Assembly (NCBI GenBank): GCA_035281585.1
Contig: DATEDP010000098.1
Location: 1-64,000 of the forward strand
Length of the DNA stretch: 64,000 nucleotides
From: a bacterium
Lineage (GTDB): Bacteria > UBA10199 > DSSB01
Direction of reading: 5' to 3'
Under the pieces are notes generated by a model. It ran no database searches. It worked only from the letters and a program-made list of their open reading frames with translations, and was not told the origin of the DNA. The translations under genes were made by a program, and so were the position numbers. Below, one piece after another: positions 8,439-17,678 of the stretch; positions within the stretch are counted from its first letter, which is position 1; each line of letters starts with the position of its first letter.

Positions 8439-8514
8439 TGGCGCCTCCGGCATGATTCGAACATGCGACCAACGGTTTAGGAAACCGCTGCTCTATCCCC
8501 TGAGCTACGGAGGC
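8439..8514 (-). tRNA. tRNA-Arg (anticodon CCT)
   Basis: A 76-nt cloverleaf on the minus strand: acceptor GCCTCCG/CGGAGGC, D arm AGCTCAGGGGATAGAGC, anticodon stem-loop CGGTTTCCTAAACCG with anticodon CCT (reads AGG), T arm GCATGTTCGAATCATGC, discriminator G and an encoded CCA. All stems pair. It is flanked on the 3' side by a palindromic repeat and a partial copy of itself at 8155-8205. Confidence 0.96.
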
Positions 8515-8665
8515 GATTTTTCTCGGCTCTAAATCATGGCTCCGGCGCTGTCGATGGAAATTGCCGCGTGCTTTTCCGTTCGGCGCAAATGCCGGCCTGA
8601 TATGACTTTGCGGGCCCCTCATTTTTGTAACCGATCAGTTACTATCTTGGCTAAGCCGGCGAATC

Positions 8666-8727
8666 CTTTAAAAATACCAAATGATTTAAGTGTTGACCGC
8701 TTCTGGAGTGGCCTGGTATTTTTAAAG
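8666..8727 (+). promoter_or_regulatory. HU-gene promoter enclosed by a 13-bp perfect inverted repeat
   Basis: TTGACC (8693-8698), an 18-bp spacer and TATTTT (8717-8722) form a good sigma-70-type promoter about 60 nt before the HU/IHF-like gene. CTTTAAAAATACC at 8666-8678 is repeated exactly inverted as GGTATTTTTAAAG at 8715-8727, so the right arm covers the -10 box and the left arm lies upstream of -35. The arrangement would suit a repressor binding both sites or autoregulation; the binding protein is unknown. Confidence 0.7.
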
Positions 8728-8781
8728 TAATTCTCGGGGGTTAAGCGGTTTCATGGAATTTCTGGAAGGAAGGGGGATGCC

Positions 8782-9144
8782 ATGAATAAATCCGAACTTA
8801 TTGAAATTATTTCGGAAAAAGGCAATGTCCCGAAAAAACGGGCCGAGGAAGTCGTCAATTTGGTTTTCGATTCGATGACCGAGGCGTTGGTCCGCGGAGA
8901 TCGTATTGAAATTCGCGGATTTGGCAGTTTCGTCAACCGGGATTACGGCTCCTATACCGGGCGCAATCCTCGCACCGGCGAGTCGATCGAGGTCCAGCCC
9001 AAGAAGCTCCCCTTTTTCAAAGTGGGGAAAGAGCTTAAGGAGCGGGTCGACGGTGGCGCGGTCAAGCCGAGCGGCGGCTCCGGCGGCTCCGGTTCCGAGG
9101 TCTCCCGCAGCGGTGAGACCATGCCCTCCCATCCTTCTCACTGA
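8782..9144 (+). CDS. HU/IHF-family DNA-binding protein with Gly/Ser-rich tail
   Basis: A 120-aa protein starting at ATG 8782 behind GGAAGGAAGGGGG. Residues 1-92 are a complete HU/IHF fold: the N-terminal helices MNKSELIEIISEKGNVPKKR, then RIEIRGFGSF (44-53), the beta-arm region with GRNPRTGE (DNA-intercalating Pro of the arm) and PFFKVGKELKERV at the end. The R-x-G-x-N-P-(R/K)-T-G signature is intact. Residues ~93-120 form an unusual Gly/Ser tail (SGGSGGSGSE) ending in HPSH, not seen in standard ~90-aa HU. It bends and compacts DNA in the nucleoid. IHF-beta-like sequence features exist, but HU versus IHF cannot be settled. A hairpin terminator follows at 9161. Confidence 0.93.
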   Translation: MNKSELIEIISEKGNVPKKRAEEVVNLVFDSMTEALVRGDRIEIRGFGSFVNRDYGSYTGRNPRTGESIEVQPKKLPFFKVGKELKERVDGGAVKPSGGSGGSGSEVSRSGETMPSHPSH

Positions 9145-9160
9145 TTTTAGGATTTAAGAA

Positions 9161-9220
9161 GAGGCGGGGCTAAAGCAACTGGCTACTTTCGTAGCGAGGG
9201 GCTTTAGCCCCGCTCTTTTT
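9161..9220 (+). terminator. hairpin terminator derived from the GGGGCTTTAGCCCC repeat family
   Basis: GCGGGGCTAAAGC (9164-9176) pairs exactly with GCTTTAGCCCCGC (9201-9213), with a 24-nt loop that contains a small GCTAC/GTAGC stem and a CTCTTTTT tail. It should end HU transcription. A half-copy of the same sequence (GTAGCCAGGGCTTCAGCCCC) follows argG at 30743. Confidence 0.75.
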
Positions 9221-9246
9221 GGCCCGGTACTTGCTGATCTCCAGGC

Positions 9247-10164
9247 ATGGATTTTTTTGCCGCCGGCGATCCGCGATTTCCCGCCAAGCTGAACCGTTTG
9301 GCCGATCCGCCGACGGGCCTCTATTTCCGTGGAGAGCTCGCCTTGCTCCAGCAGGCCGGGCCTTGGATCGCGGTGGTCGGGACCCGACACGCGACGGTCG
9401 AGGCTCTTCGCTACTGTGAGTCGCTGATCATCGGGCTTCGGCCTTGCTCCCCGGTCATCGTGAGCGGCCTGGCCATCGGCATCGACGGAATGGCCCACCG
9501 CTCGGCCTTGAACGCCGGCTTGGCGACGGTGGCGGTCCTTGGCTCGAGCCTGGATCAGATCTATCCGCCCCGGCATCGGCCGCTGGCTCGGGACATTCTG
9601 AGCCAGGGTTTGCTGGTGTCGGAGTTGGCGCCTCGAACGCCCTTGGCGCCCTGGCATTTCCCGCAGCGCAATCGACTGATCGCCGCCCTGGCCGATCTCT
9701 TGGTCGTGGTGGAGGCTCCCGAGAAAAGCGGGGCCCTGATCACGGCCGATTTTGCGCTCGACCTCGGCATCGACATCTATGTGGTGCCCGGCCGCGCCGC
9801 TTCGCCCAATAACCGCGGCGGTCATCGCCTGATCCAACAGGGAGCCAAGCTCTTGATGGACCCGGAGGAGATCTTGGTCGATTTGGGATTGCAGCCTCCT
9901 CCGTCCAGCCGGAAGACCTCCCCGGCGGCCGTCTCGAAGTCGGCGCCAAGCCTCGGCCGCCTCTCCCCCGAAGAGTATAACATATTGAAAATCATAGGCT
10001 TCCAGCCGGCACACATTGACAAAATCGCCGCCATGAGCCATTTAGCCACGGCTCAGGTCATTGGCCTGCTGCAAGGCCTGGTTTTAGAGGGGTGGCTGGA
10101 GGAGATGCCGGGCAAATGCTTCGGCCTTCATCCGGCCCATCGGGAGTTGTTGTCAAAAACCTAA
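9247..10164 (+). CDS. dprA: DNA-processing protein DprA (Smf)
   Basis: A 305-aa protein. In naturally competent bacteria DprA binds incoming single-stranded DNA and loads RecA. The Rossmann-like DprA core is clear: YFRGE (26-30), VVGTRHAT (43-50), SGLAIGIDGMAH (73-84, nucleotide/ssDNA-binding site), HFPQRNR (137-143) and GLVSE-type and GALITA segments. Residues ~240-300 form a C-terminal winged-helix domain (the DprA_WH/DML1-like type). The usual N-terminal SAM-like domain is reduced to a few residues, so this is a short form. It lies 20 nt upstream of topA, the typical dprA-topA arrangement. No competence pilus genes are in the window. Confidence 0.95.
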   Translation: MDFFAAGDPRFPAKLNRLADPPTGLYFRGELALLQQAGPWIAVVGTRHATVEALRYCESLIIGLRPCSPVIVSGLAIGIDGMAHRSALNAGLATVAVLGSSLDQIYPPRHRPLARDILSQGLLVSELAPRTPLAPWHFPQRNRLIAALADLLVVVEAPEKSGALITADFALDLGIDIYVVPGRAASPNNRGGHRLIQQGAKLLMDPEEILVDLGLQPPPSSRKTSPAAVSKSAPSLGRLSPEEYNILKIIGFQPAHIDKIAAMSHLATAQVIGLLQGLVLEGWLEEMPGKCFGLHPAHRELLSKT

Positions 10165-10184
10165 AGATTACTTTAGATTAGTGT

Positions 10185-12473
<2,289 letters not shown>

Positions 12474-12502
12474 GGCAAGTTTAGCCGGCCTTTACTATCT
12501 TT

Positions 12503-12540
12503 CCCCCCTTTGAAAAAGGGGGGCAGGGGGGATTTCAAAG
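12503..12540. repeat. CCCCCCTTTGAAAAAGGGGGG repeat, copy 1
   Basis: CCCCCCTTTGAAAAAGGGGG then GCAGGGGGGATTTC: a perfect short hairpin plus a G-run tail, the same ~35-bp unit as at 26353-26446 (two copies, head to head) and 48425-48459. It lies just after topA and could also end its transcription, although it lacks a proper T-tail. Confidence 0.85.
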
Positions 12541-12569
12541 CCGTTGCCAAGCAATCGCCTTCGATTTTC

Positions 12570-12847
12570 TCAGCGAAGCTTCCGCTCGGCGATGCGGCGA
12601 ACTTCCGGGTCGGGATCGCGAGTCGCGCGCTCCAAGGCCCGTCGATCCCATTCCTCGGAGTTTTTGAAGCGGGTGTAGTGAACGGCGTGGCCCATCTCAT
12701 GGACTGGGCCAGGGAGGCGGCCCGGGAAGCGGTCCTCTTGGTTGAGGACCAGCGAGTGGGCTTCCTGGCAAAAAGCGCTGCGCCGGAGCATCCCGCCGCG
12801 AGAAGAGCCAAGCCGCCGAGACCTATCAAGAGGGAAGCATGATCCAT
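12570..12847 (-). pseudogene. small lipoprotein gene with a +1/-2 frameshift in a T5 run
   Basis: From ATG 12847 one frame gives a lipoprotein signal (MDHASLLIGLGGLALLAAGC, lipobox LAAGC). The body continues in a different frame: CQEAHSLVLNQEDRF, HEMGHAVHYTRF and RALERATRDPDPEVRRIAER, ending at TGA 12570. That second frame has the GC3-rich codon use of real genes here. Adding one T to the T5 run (plus-strand A5 at 12770-12774) joins the two into a sensible ~93-aa lipoprotein. Alternatively a 73-aa protein starts at ATG 12791 (MLRRSAF). HEMGH looks like a zinc-protease HExxH, but the protein is far too short for a known metallopeptidase. Cause: true frameshift or homopolymer sequencing error. 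Confidence 0.55.
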
Positions 12848-12852
12848 CCCTA

Positions 12853-12885
12853 ATAAAAAACCCCGCGTGGGTCGCGGGGTTTTTA
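12853..12885. terminator. bidirectional Rho-independent terminator
   Basis: AAAAAACCCCGCG-TGGGT-CGCGGGGTTTTTA has a 7-bp GC stem with A and T runs on both sides, so it works on either strand. It ends the minus-strand OmpA-family gene at 12910. Confidence 0.88.
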
Positions 12886-12909
12886 TTTGAATGATATTTC
12901 GGCCTGGGC

Positions 12910-14949
12910 TTACCAGTCGGCCTTGTCCTTGCCGGCCTTGGGAGCCGGGGTCGGAGCCGGAGCCTTGGGCGCCGGGGCCGGGGTCGGATTGCCCTTGGGA
13001 GCCGGAGCCTTCGGAGCCTTCTTGTCGCCTTCCTTCGGCTCGCCTTCCGGCGGCTCCTTGTTCGGATTGACGTTGGTGGTCGTCGTTTGCGAATGGAGCG
13101 GGGCCGAGGTGAGCTCGCCTTCGAAGCGGATGATAACCCGGCGATTCTTGGTCTGGGCGGTCTGGATTTGGGCATAGGAGCCCTTCTCCGGAACAGCCAG
13201 GCGGTCTTCGCCGTAGCCGATCGATTTCAGGCGGCCCTTGTCGACGCCGAAGCCGATGAGCAGGAGCTCGACCCACTTGGCGCGACGCTCGGAGAGCTTT
13301 TGGTTGTTCTCGGGGCTGCCTTGAGCGTCGGTGTGGCCTTCGATTCTCCAGGTGACCTTCTTCATCCACTCGTACTTGCTCTTGTCCTCGTTGGGATCGA
13401 CCTTGTCGTGGCGGGTGGCCGACGGGCTCTTGAGGCCGTTCATCTTGTCGGCGACGTCCTTCATGTTCTCGAGCTCGAAGTCGGTGAGGGCGAAGACCGG
13501 CTTGGCGATCTTCATCAGCTCCGAATCCTTCGGGTCGAGGGTCTTGCCGCCGTTCTTGGCGACGTACTCTTCGAGACGCTTGACGTCGGCATCGGTCGGC
13601 TTGGCCAGGATGAAGTTGGGTTGGATGATGTCCAGGGTGAAGCCGTGGATCTTCTCCAAGACCTCGACGTTCTTGCCCAGGAGATCCTTGAGCGCGTCGA
13701 CCAGGACCGCGGTGTCGAACTTCTGGATGAGAGCCTCGTTGCGGCGGTTGAGCTGGATCTCTTCCTTGCGCAGGCGTTCGATCCATTGGTCGAGCTCGTG
13801 GCATTCCAGGTCCTTGACGTTGGGCGGAAGCTCGGTCGGAACCGGGTCGCCCGGGATCTTGGCCCAGAAGTCGAAGCCTTCGGGATACTTTTCGTTGGCC
13901 GAAGCCTTGGCGGCATCGAGGGTCTCTTTCTTGAGATCCTTGACGGTGGCCAGGATGAGGGCATCGGCGTCGGCGTCGGACTTGCCTTCCTTCTTGGCGA
14001 AGAAAGCCTTCTTGATCGCCTCGCGAACTTGCTTCTCGTCGGAACCGCCCTTGACCAGGGCCAGCCGAACCTCGCGATAGAAGAGGGCATCGCGGATTTG
14101 CGGGGTGGTGAGCGGATCGGAGCCGGAACCGAGCTCGTTCTTGAGCTGGTCGAGGTCGGCCTTGATCTTGGTGTTGCTGGCGCGGAGCTCGGCGATGTTG
14201 GTCACGTAGGAGTCGATCGAGCGCTTGGCGCCGTCGCAAGTTTCCTTGGTCTCGACCAGCTTGCGGGTCGAGGGGCGGACGGCGAGGAAGCCGCCGATGT
14301 TCCAGCCGGCGTTGTTGAAGTCGTCGCCGTAAATCGAGGTGGTCTGGAAGCGGGGTCCCAGGTCGATCGCGACATTGCCGACGTTGAAGCGGAGCAGGTT
14401 GACGTCCGCGCCGACCGCGGTGGCCAGGCCGCTCTGCGAGTGGAGCTGGAAGCCGCCGTCGACGTTGGTGGTGCCCCAGCCGTAGCCGAGACCGGCGTAG
14501 AGGCCGACGACGCCCGGGCCTTCAACGACGTTCCAGAGGCCGCCCTTATAGACCCGGCTCCAGTCGACTTCGGTCCGGGGACCGATGGTCAGCTGATGGA
14601 GGTTGCTGCCGCCGGTGTTCTCGTTCCCGAAGGAGGAGTCCCAGTTCAGGAAACCGCCCGCGCGCCAGCGAACCGTGCTGCCGACGATGTCGTGCATCAG
14701 GGAGCCGCCCAGGTTGAAATGCTTGTAATCCCCCCATTGGGAGATGTTGTCGATTCCGAAGAGGCCGCCATTGCGTCCGCCTTGGATCTCCGGCCCGAAA
14801 CCGAGCTCGAAGCGCCATTCAAATCGCTTGGGATCGGCTTGGGCAGCCGCGTCTTTCTTTTCGGGAGCAGCCGCCGGGGCGGCAGGGGGAGTAACATTTG
14901 CATCCGCGGAAACGCTGGCGGAGGCGGTAGGTTTGGTTGGCGCTGTCAT
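12910..14949 (-). CDS. OmpA-family protein with N-terminal beta-barrel-like domain, no signal peptide (paralog 2)
   Basis: A 679-aa protein. ATG 14949 follows GAGGAG; a TTG two codons earlier is the most upstream possible start in the frame, so no signal peptide can be added. Residues 1-42 are Pro/Ala/Thr-rich. Residues ~45-230 are Gly/aromatic-rich alternating strands (GGRNGG, GSLMHDIVG, GLGYGWGTTNVDGGFQLH), consistent with an outer-membrane barrel or jelly-like beta domain. Residues ~240-480 are helical. Residues ~485-610 carry the peptidoglycan-binding OmpA C-domain: EGHTDAQG (~534), LSERRAKWV, the GYGE motif and NRRV. The C-terminus is Pro/Ala/Lys-rich low complexity. It is the downstream member of a tandem pair with 15222-17435. 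It likely links envelope and peptidoglycan; how it is exported is unclear. Confidence 0.85.
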   Translation of the reverse strand: MTAPTKPTASASVSADANVTPPAAPAAAPEKKDAAAQADPKRFEWRFELGFGPEIQGGRNGGLFGIDNISQWGDYKHFNLGGSLMHDIVGSTVRWRAGGFLNWDSSFGNENTGGSNLHQLTIGPRTEVDWSRVYKGGLWNVVEGPGVVGLYAGLGYGWGTTNVDGGFQLHSQSGLATAVGADVNLLRFNVGNVAIDLGPRFQTTSIYGDDFNNAGWNIGGFLAVRPSTRKLVETKETCDGAKRSIDSYVTNIAELRASNTKIKADLDQLKNELGSGSDPLTTPQIRDALFYREVRLALVKGGSDEKQVREAIKKAFFAKKEGKSDADADALILATVKDLKKETLDAAKASANEKYPEGFDFWAKIPGDPVPTELPPNVKDLECHELDQWIERLRKEEIQLNRRNEALIQKFDTAVLVDALKDLLGKNVEVLEKIHGFTLDIIQPNFILAKPTDADVKRLEEYVAKNGGKTLDPKDSELMKIAKPVFALTDFELENMKDVADKMNGLKSPSATRHDKVDPNEDKSKYEWMKKVTWRIEGHTDAQGSPENNQKLSERRAKWVELLLIGFGVDKGRLKSIGYGEDRLAVPEKGSYAQIQTAQTKNRRVIIRFEGELTSAPLHSQTTTTNVNPNKEPPEGEPKEGDKKAPKAPAPKGNPTPAPAPKAPAPTPAPKAGKDKADW

Positions 14950-15132
14950 AACCAAATCTCCTCTTCACGAGAAAATTGAAAAAAATTTTATCGACTGTGA
15001 CTTACGTCGAAACGTTTATCGCGAGGGCGTTTTTTAAGTTGCGGAAAAAAAAGAAAAAGGGTGGCCGGGCCTTTTGGGGCTGCCAAAAAGAAGGGTGCGA
15101 AGGTGGATTGTGGTTGTGCCCCACGACTTCAT

Positions 15133-15202
15133 TTAAAAAGGGCTAGGGACCTGGGCCGGTCGGACAGCGCCACACTACCTTTCCGACCCGGCCCCTAACC
15201 CG
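15133..15202 (-). terminator. possible terminator after OmpA paralog 1
   Basis: On the minus strand GGGCCGGGTCGGA and TCCGACCGGCCC form a long stem (one bulge) over a ~17-nt loop, with CCCTTTTTAAATG about a dozen bases later. The T-run is offset from the stem, so termination is plausible, not certain. Confidence 0.45.
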
Positions 15203-15221
15203 TGGAATTCAATGCCGAAAT

Positions 15222-17435
15222 TTACTGATGCTCGGCTCCGCCGGTAAAGTCCATGTCCGGCCGGCCGGCGTCGGTTCCCCCCGCATCGGGCCGCTCAGTG
15301 GCCGGCCGCTCGGCGGGGCGCTCCCGCCGGGTGCTTCCGCTCCGGCGGCGGGAGGTTTCTTCCGGGATCACGACCGAGGTGACCACTCCACCGGCCGAAC
15401 GGGTCTCGGCGCTGCCCTCGGTGCGAGGGGAGCTGGAGGCCCGAATCTCGGCGTCGAGCTGGGTGCAGGTCTCGTCCCGGGTATTCGGCATGCAAATGAA
15501 CATCTCGATCCGGCGGTTGACGGCCTGGCGGCCCCGGATCTCGTCCTGGAGGGCGGTGCCACGGACGCCGTCGGTGTTCAGCATCCGGACCTCGGCTTGC
15601 TGGACCCGATGGACGTCGCCCCGTCCGCCGGCGGGCTGGTCATAGTAGTAGACCAGCTGGGATTCGCCGCGGCCGAGCGGGGTGATCATCTCCGGATCGA
15701 CGCCATAGAAGATCAAGGCGTCGCGGATGGCCTGAGCCCGGCGCAGCGAGAGCCGTTGATTCATCGCGTCGTCGCCGCGGCTGTCGGTGTGGCCCACCAC
15801 GTAGAAGTGGGCGCCGCGCATCTCGGGCGAGCGGAGGGTCTCGGAGATCTGGCGGATGACCTCGAGGGCCGGCGAGTATTCCTCGGCCCGGTTCGGCGTG
15901 GTGTCGGTCGGAGCCCGGCGGGTTCTCGGGAAGATCGCTCGGAAAGCCGCGTCGATCTCGGTCTGGGGCCGGACTTCGCCGCGGTGGTCGCGTCCCCAGG
16001 CATCGGCGGCCGCGTTGAGCGGAGCGATGTCCGAGGCCGAGACGCTGACCCGGTCGGGGGCGCCTTGGGGCCGGGCGGTGATGAAATGGATCTCCGAGAG
16101 CCGGGTGATCGCCCGGATGAGGTTGGGCGCCGAGCTGGTCGGCACGCCCAAACGGGTGAGTCCCATCCGGGTGAGGCCTTCGAGCAGGCCGCGCTGCTCG
16201 CGGAGGTCGGCCCGCTCGTCCTCGAGTCGGGTCCGAAGGTCCTCGAGGCCGTCGCAATCCTGCGGCAGGGGCTCGGGAACCGAGACTTCCTCCACCGTGC
16301 GGAAGGCATAGGGGTCGAAGTCGTCGGGAAAGATGGCTTGGGCCGCGGCCGTGCGGTTTTCCGCGGTCGACGGATCGAAGTCGTCCGGGAATTGCTCGCG
16401 GGCCAGGCGCTGGCGCTCGGCCGGGTCGGTGACCGGGTTTTCGCTGCGGTTGCGCAGGTAATTGCCGTAGAGCCGGCGGAGCTGGGCGATGATGTCGGCC
16501 CGCGGAAGCGGGTTTTCGCCGGATTGGAGGTTTTCGATGTGGGCGACGAGGCCGCTGCGGATGTTGCTGCGCAGGTCGTCGTCCGACACCCCTTGCTGGA
16601 GCAGCTGGGAGTGGATGCCTTCCAGGAAGGAGGCGGTCGTGGTGTTCTCCTCGCGGAGCTGGGCGCTTTCGCTCTGGAGGAGGTGGATGCGCCGGACCAG
16701 GTCGCCGCGGCGGTCGGCCGAGCAGGCCTCCTCGACCACGGTGCGGGTTTCGAAAGGCGTATAGAAGGTCATCTGGCCGCCGACCGAGAGGAAGGCGCTG
16801 TTATGTTCGTTGCCGAAAACGGCGGGGGAGGAGACGTAAGCTCCCAGGCCTACCGCCAAATTGCCCAGGCGGACGTCGAGGACGCCGAGGTCGATCCGGG
16901 GAATGACGGCAAAGCCGGACTGGTCGTGGATTTGAAAGCCGCCGTCGACGGTGCTGCTGCCGAAGCCGTAGCCCAGGCCGACTTCGAGGCCCAGGCGGGG
17001 GAGAAAGCTCACCGGGCCGACCTGAAGGAGCCGGCTGATGTCGAGCTCGGCTCGGGGATTCAAAGTCAAGGTATTGATGTGGCTGCCCGAGACGTTCTCG
17101 CCGCCGTTCATCCGGTTGTAACCGAGGCTGCCGCCGAGGCGGAAGCGGGCCGGACCGCTATTAAGGTCCCGGAGCAGGCCGACCGAGGCCTCCAGGTTGA
17201 TCCAATCGCCGAATTGGCCGATCGATTGATAGGCGAAGGGAGCGCCGTTGCGTCCGCCGTGATCCGCGGCGCCGACCGAGGCGCGGCCAAAAACGATGGT
17301 TTGAGGGGGATCCTGAAGGACCGCCGCCGGACCGGCATCGGCCGAAGCTCCGGCGTCTTGGGCCGGGATGGAAGCGTCTTGTTGAGGAAGACCGGCATCA
17401 GCCGGAGCAGACGTGCGGGGGGTAACTGGGGTCAT
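15222..17435 (-). CDS. OmpA-family protein with N-terminal beta-barrel-like domain, no signal peptide (paralog 1)
   Basis: A 737-aa protein starting at ATG 17435 behind AAGGAG. As in its neighbour, the earliest in-frame start (TTG 17441) leaves no room for a signal peptide. Residues 1-48 are Ala/Asp/Gln/Pro-rich. Residues ~50-235 match the neighbour's beta domain (HGGRNGAPFA, GGSLGYNRMNGG, GLGYGFGSSTVDGGFQIH). A helical, charged middle (~240-430) contains two FPDDFDP repeats. The OmpA C-domain is at ~545-680: VVGHTDSRG, NQRLSLRRAQAIRDAL, YGVDPEMITPLGRGES and NRRIEMFI, more canonical than in paralog 2. The tail is Arg/Ser/Pro-rich. The two genes are 272 nt apart on the same strand and clearly arose by duplication. 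Probable role: envelope-peptidoglycan attachment. Confidence 0.85.
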   Translation of the reverse strand: MTPVTPRTSAPADAGLPQQDASIPAQDAGASADAGPAAVLQDPPQTIVFGRASVGAADHGGRNGAPFAYQSIGQFGDWINLEASVGLLRDLNSGPARFRLGGSLGYNRMNGGENVSGSHINTLTLNPRAELDISRLLQVGPVSFLPRLGLEVGLGYGFGSSTVDGGFQIHDQSGFAVIPRIDLGVLDVRLGNLAVGLGAYVSSPAVFGNEHNSAFLSVGGQMTFYTPFETRTVVEEACSADRRGDLVRRIHLLQSESAQLREENTTTASFLEGIHSQLLQQGVSDDDLRSNIRSGLVAHIENLQSGENPLPRADIIAQLRRLYGNYLRNRSENPVTDPAERQRLAREQFPDDFDPSTAENRTAAAQAIFPDDFDPYAFRTVEEVSVPEPLPQDCDGLEDLRTRLEDERADLREQRGLLEGLTRMGLTRLGVPTSSAPNLIRAITRLSEIHFITARPQGAPDRVSVSASDIAPLNAAADAWGRDHRGEVRPQTEIDAAFRAIFPRTRRAPTDTTPNRAEEYSPALEVIRQISETLRSPEMRGAHFYVVGHTDSRGDDAMNQRLSLRRAQAIRDALIFYGVDPEMITPLGRGESQLVYYYDQPAGGRGDVHRVQQAEVRMLNTDGVRGTALQDEIRGRQAVNRRIEMFICMPNTRDETCTQLDAEIRASSSPRTEGSAETRSAGGVVTSVVIPEETSRRRSGSTRRERPAERPATERPDAGGTDAGRPDMDFTGGAEHQ

Positions 17436-17678
17436 AGCCAAACTCCTTCGGCTGTGCCCCCGCAGAGATTAGATTAAAAATCGGAACAAATTTTTGTACT
17501 TCTTTTTAGCTTCCTGGATCCCCAGGAATTGCCCTATTTATCGAGGCCCAGGTCCATAGGTTGCGACAAAAAAACTTTTATTCTTTCCAAAGCAACTAAT
17601 CACCGACCCCGTCGATACACAGGAACGCAGTGTAAAAGCACACAATGCAACCCCATTCGTCTATTGAAGAGGTTCATT

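Noticed and set aside
9164..9213. Riboswitch or attenuator before dprA
   Set aside because: A simple inverted repeat with T-tail explains it as the HU terminator/repeat; no conserved riboswitch core.
12570..12791. HEMGH as a zinc metallopeptidase
   Set aside because: Only 73-93 residues in total and no third ligand; a five-residue match can arise by chance.
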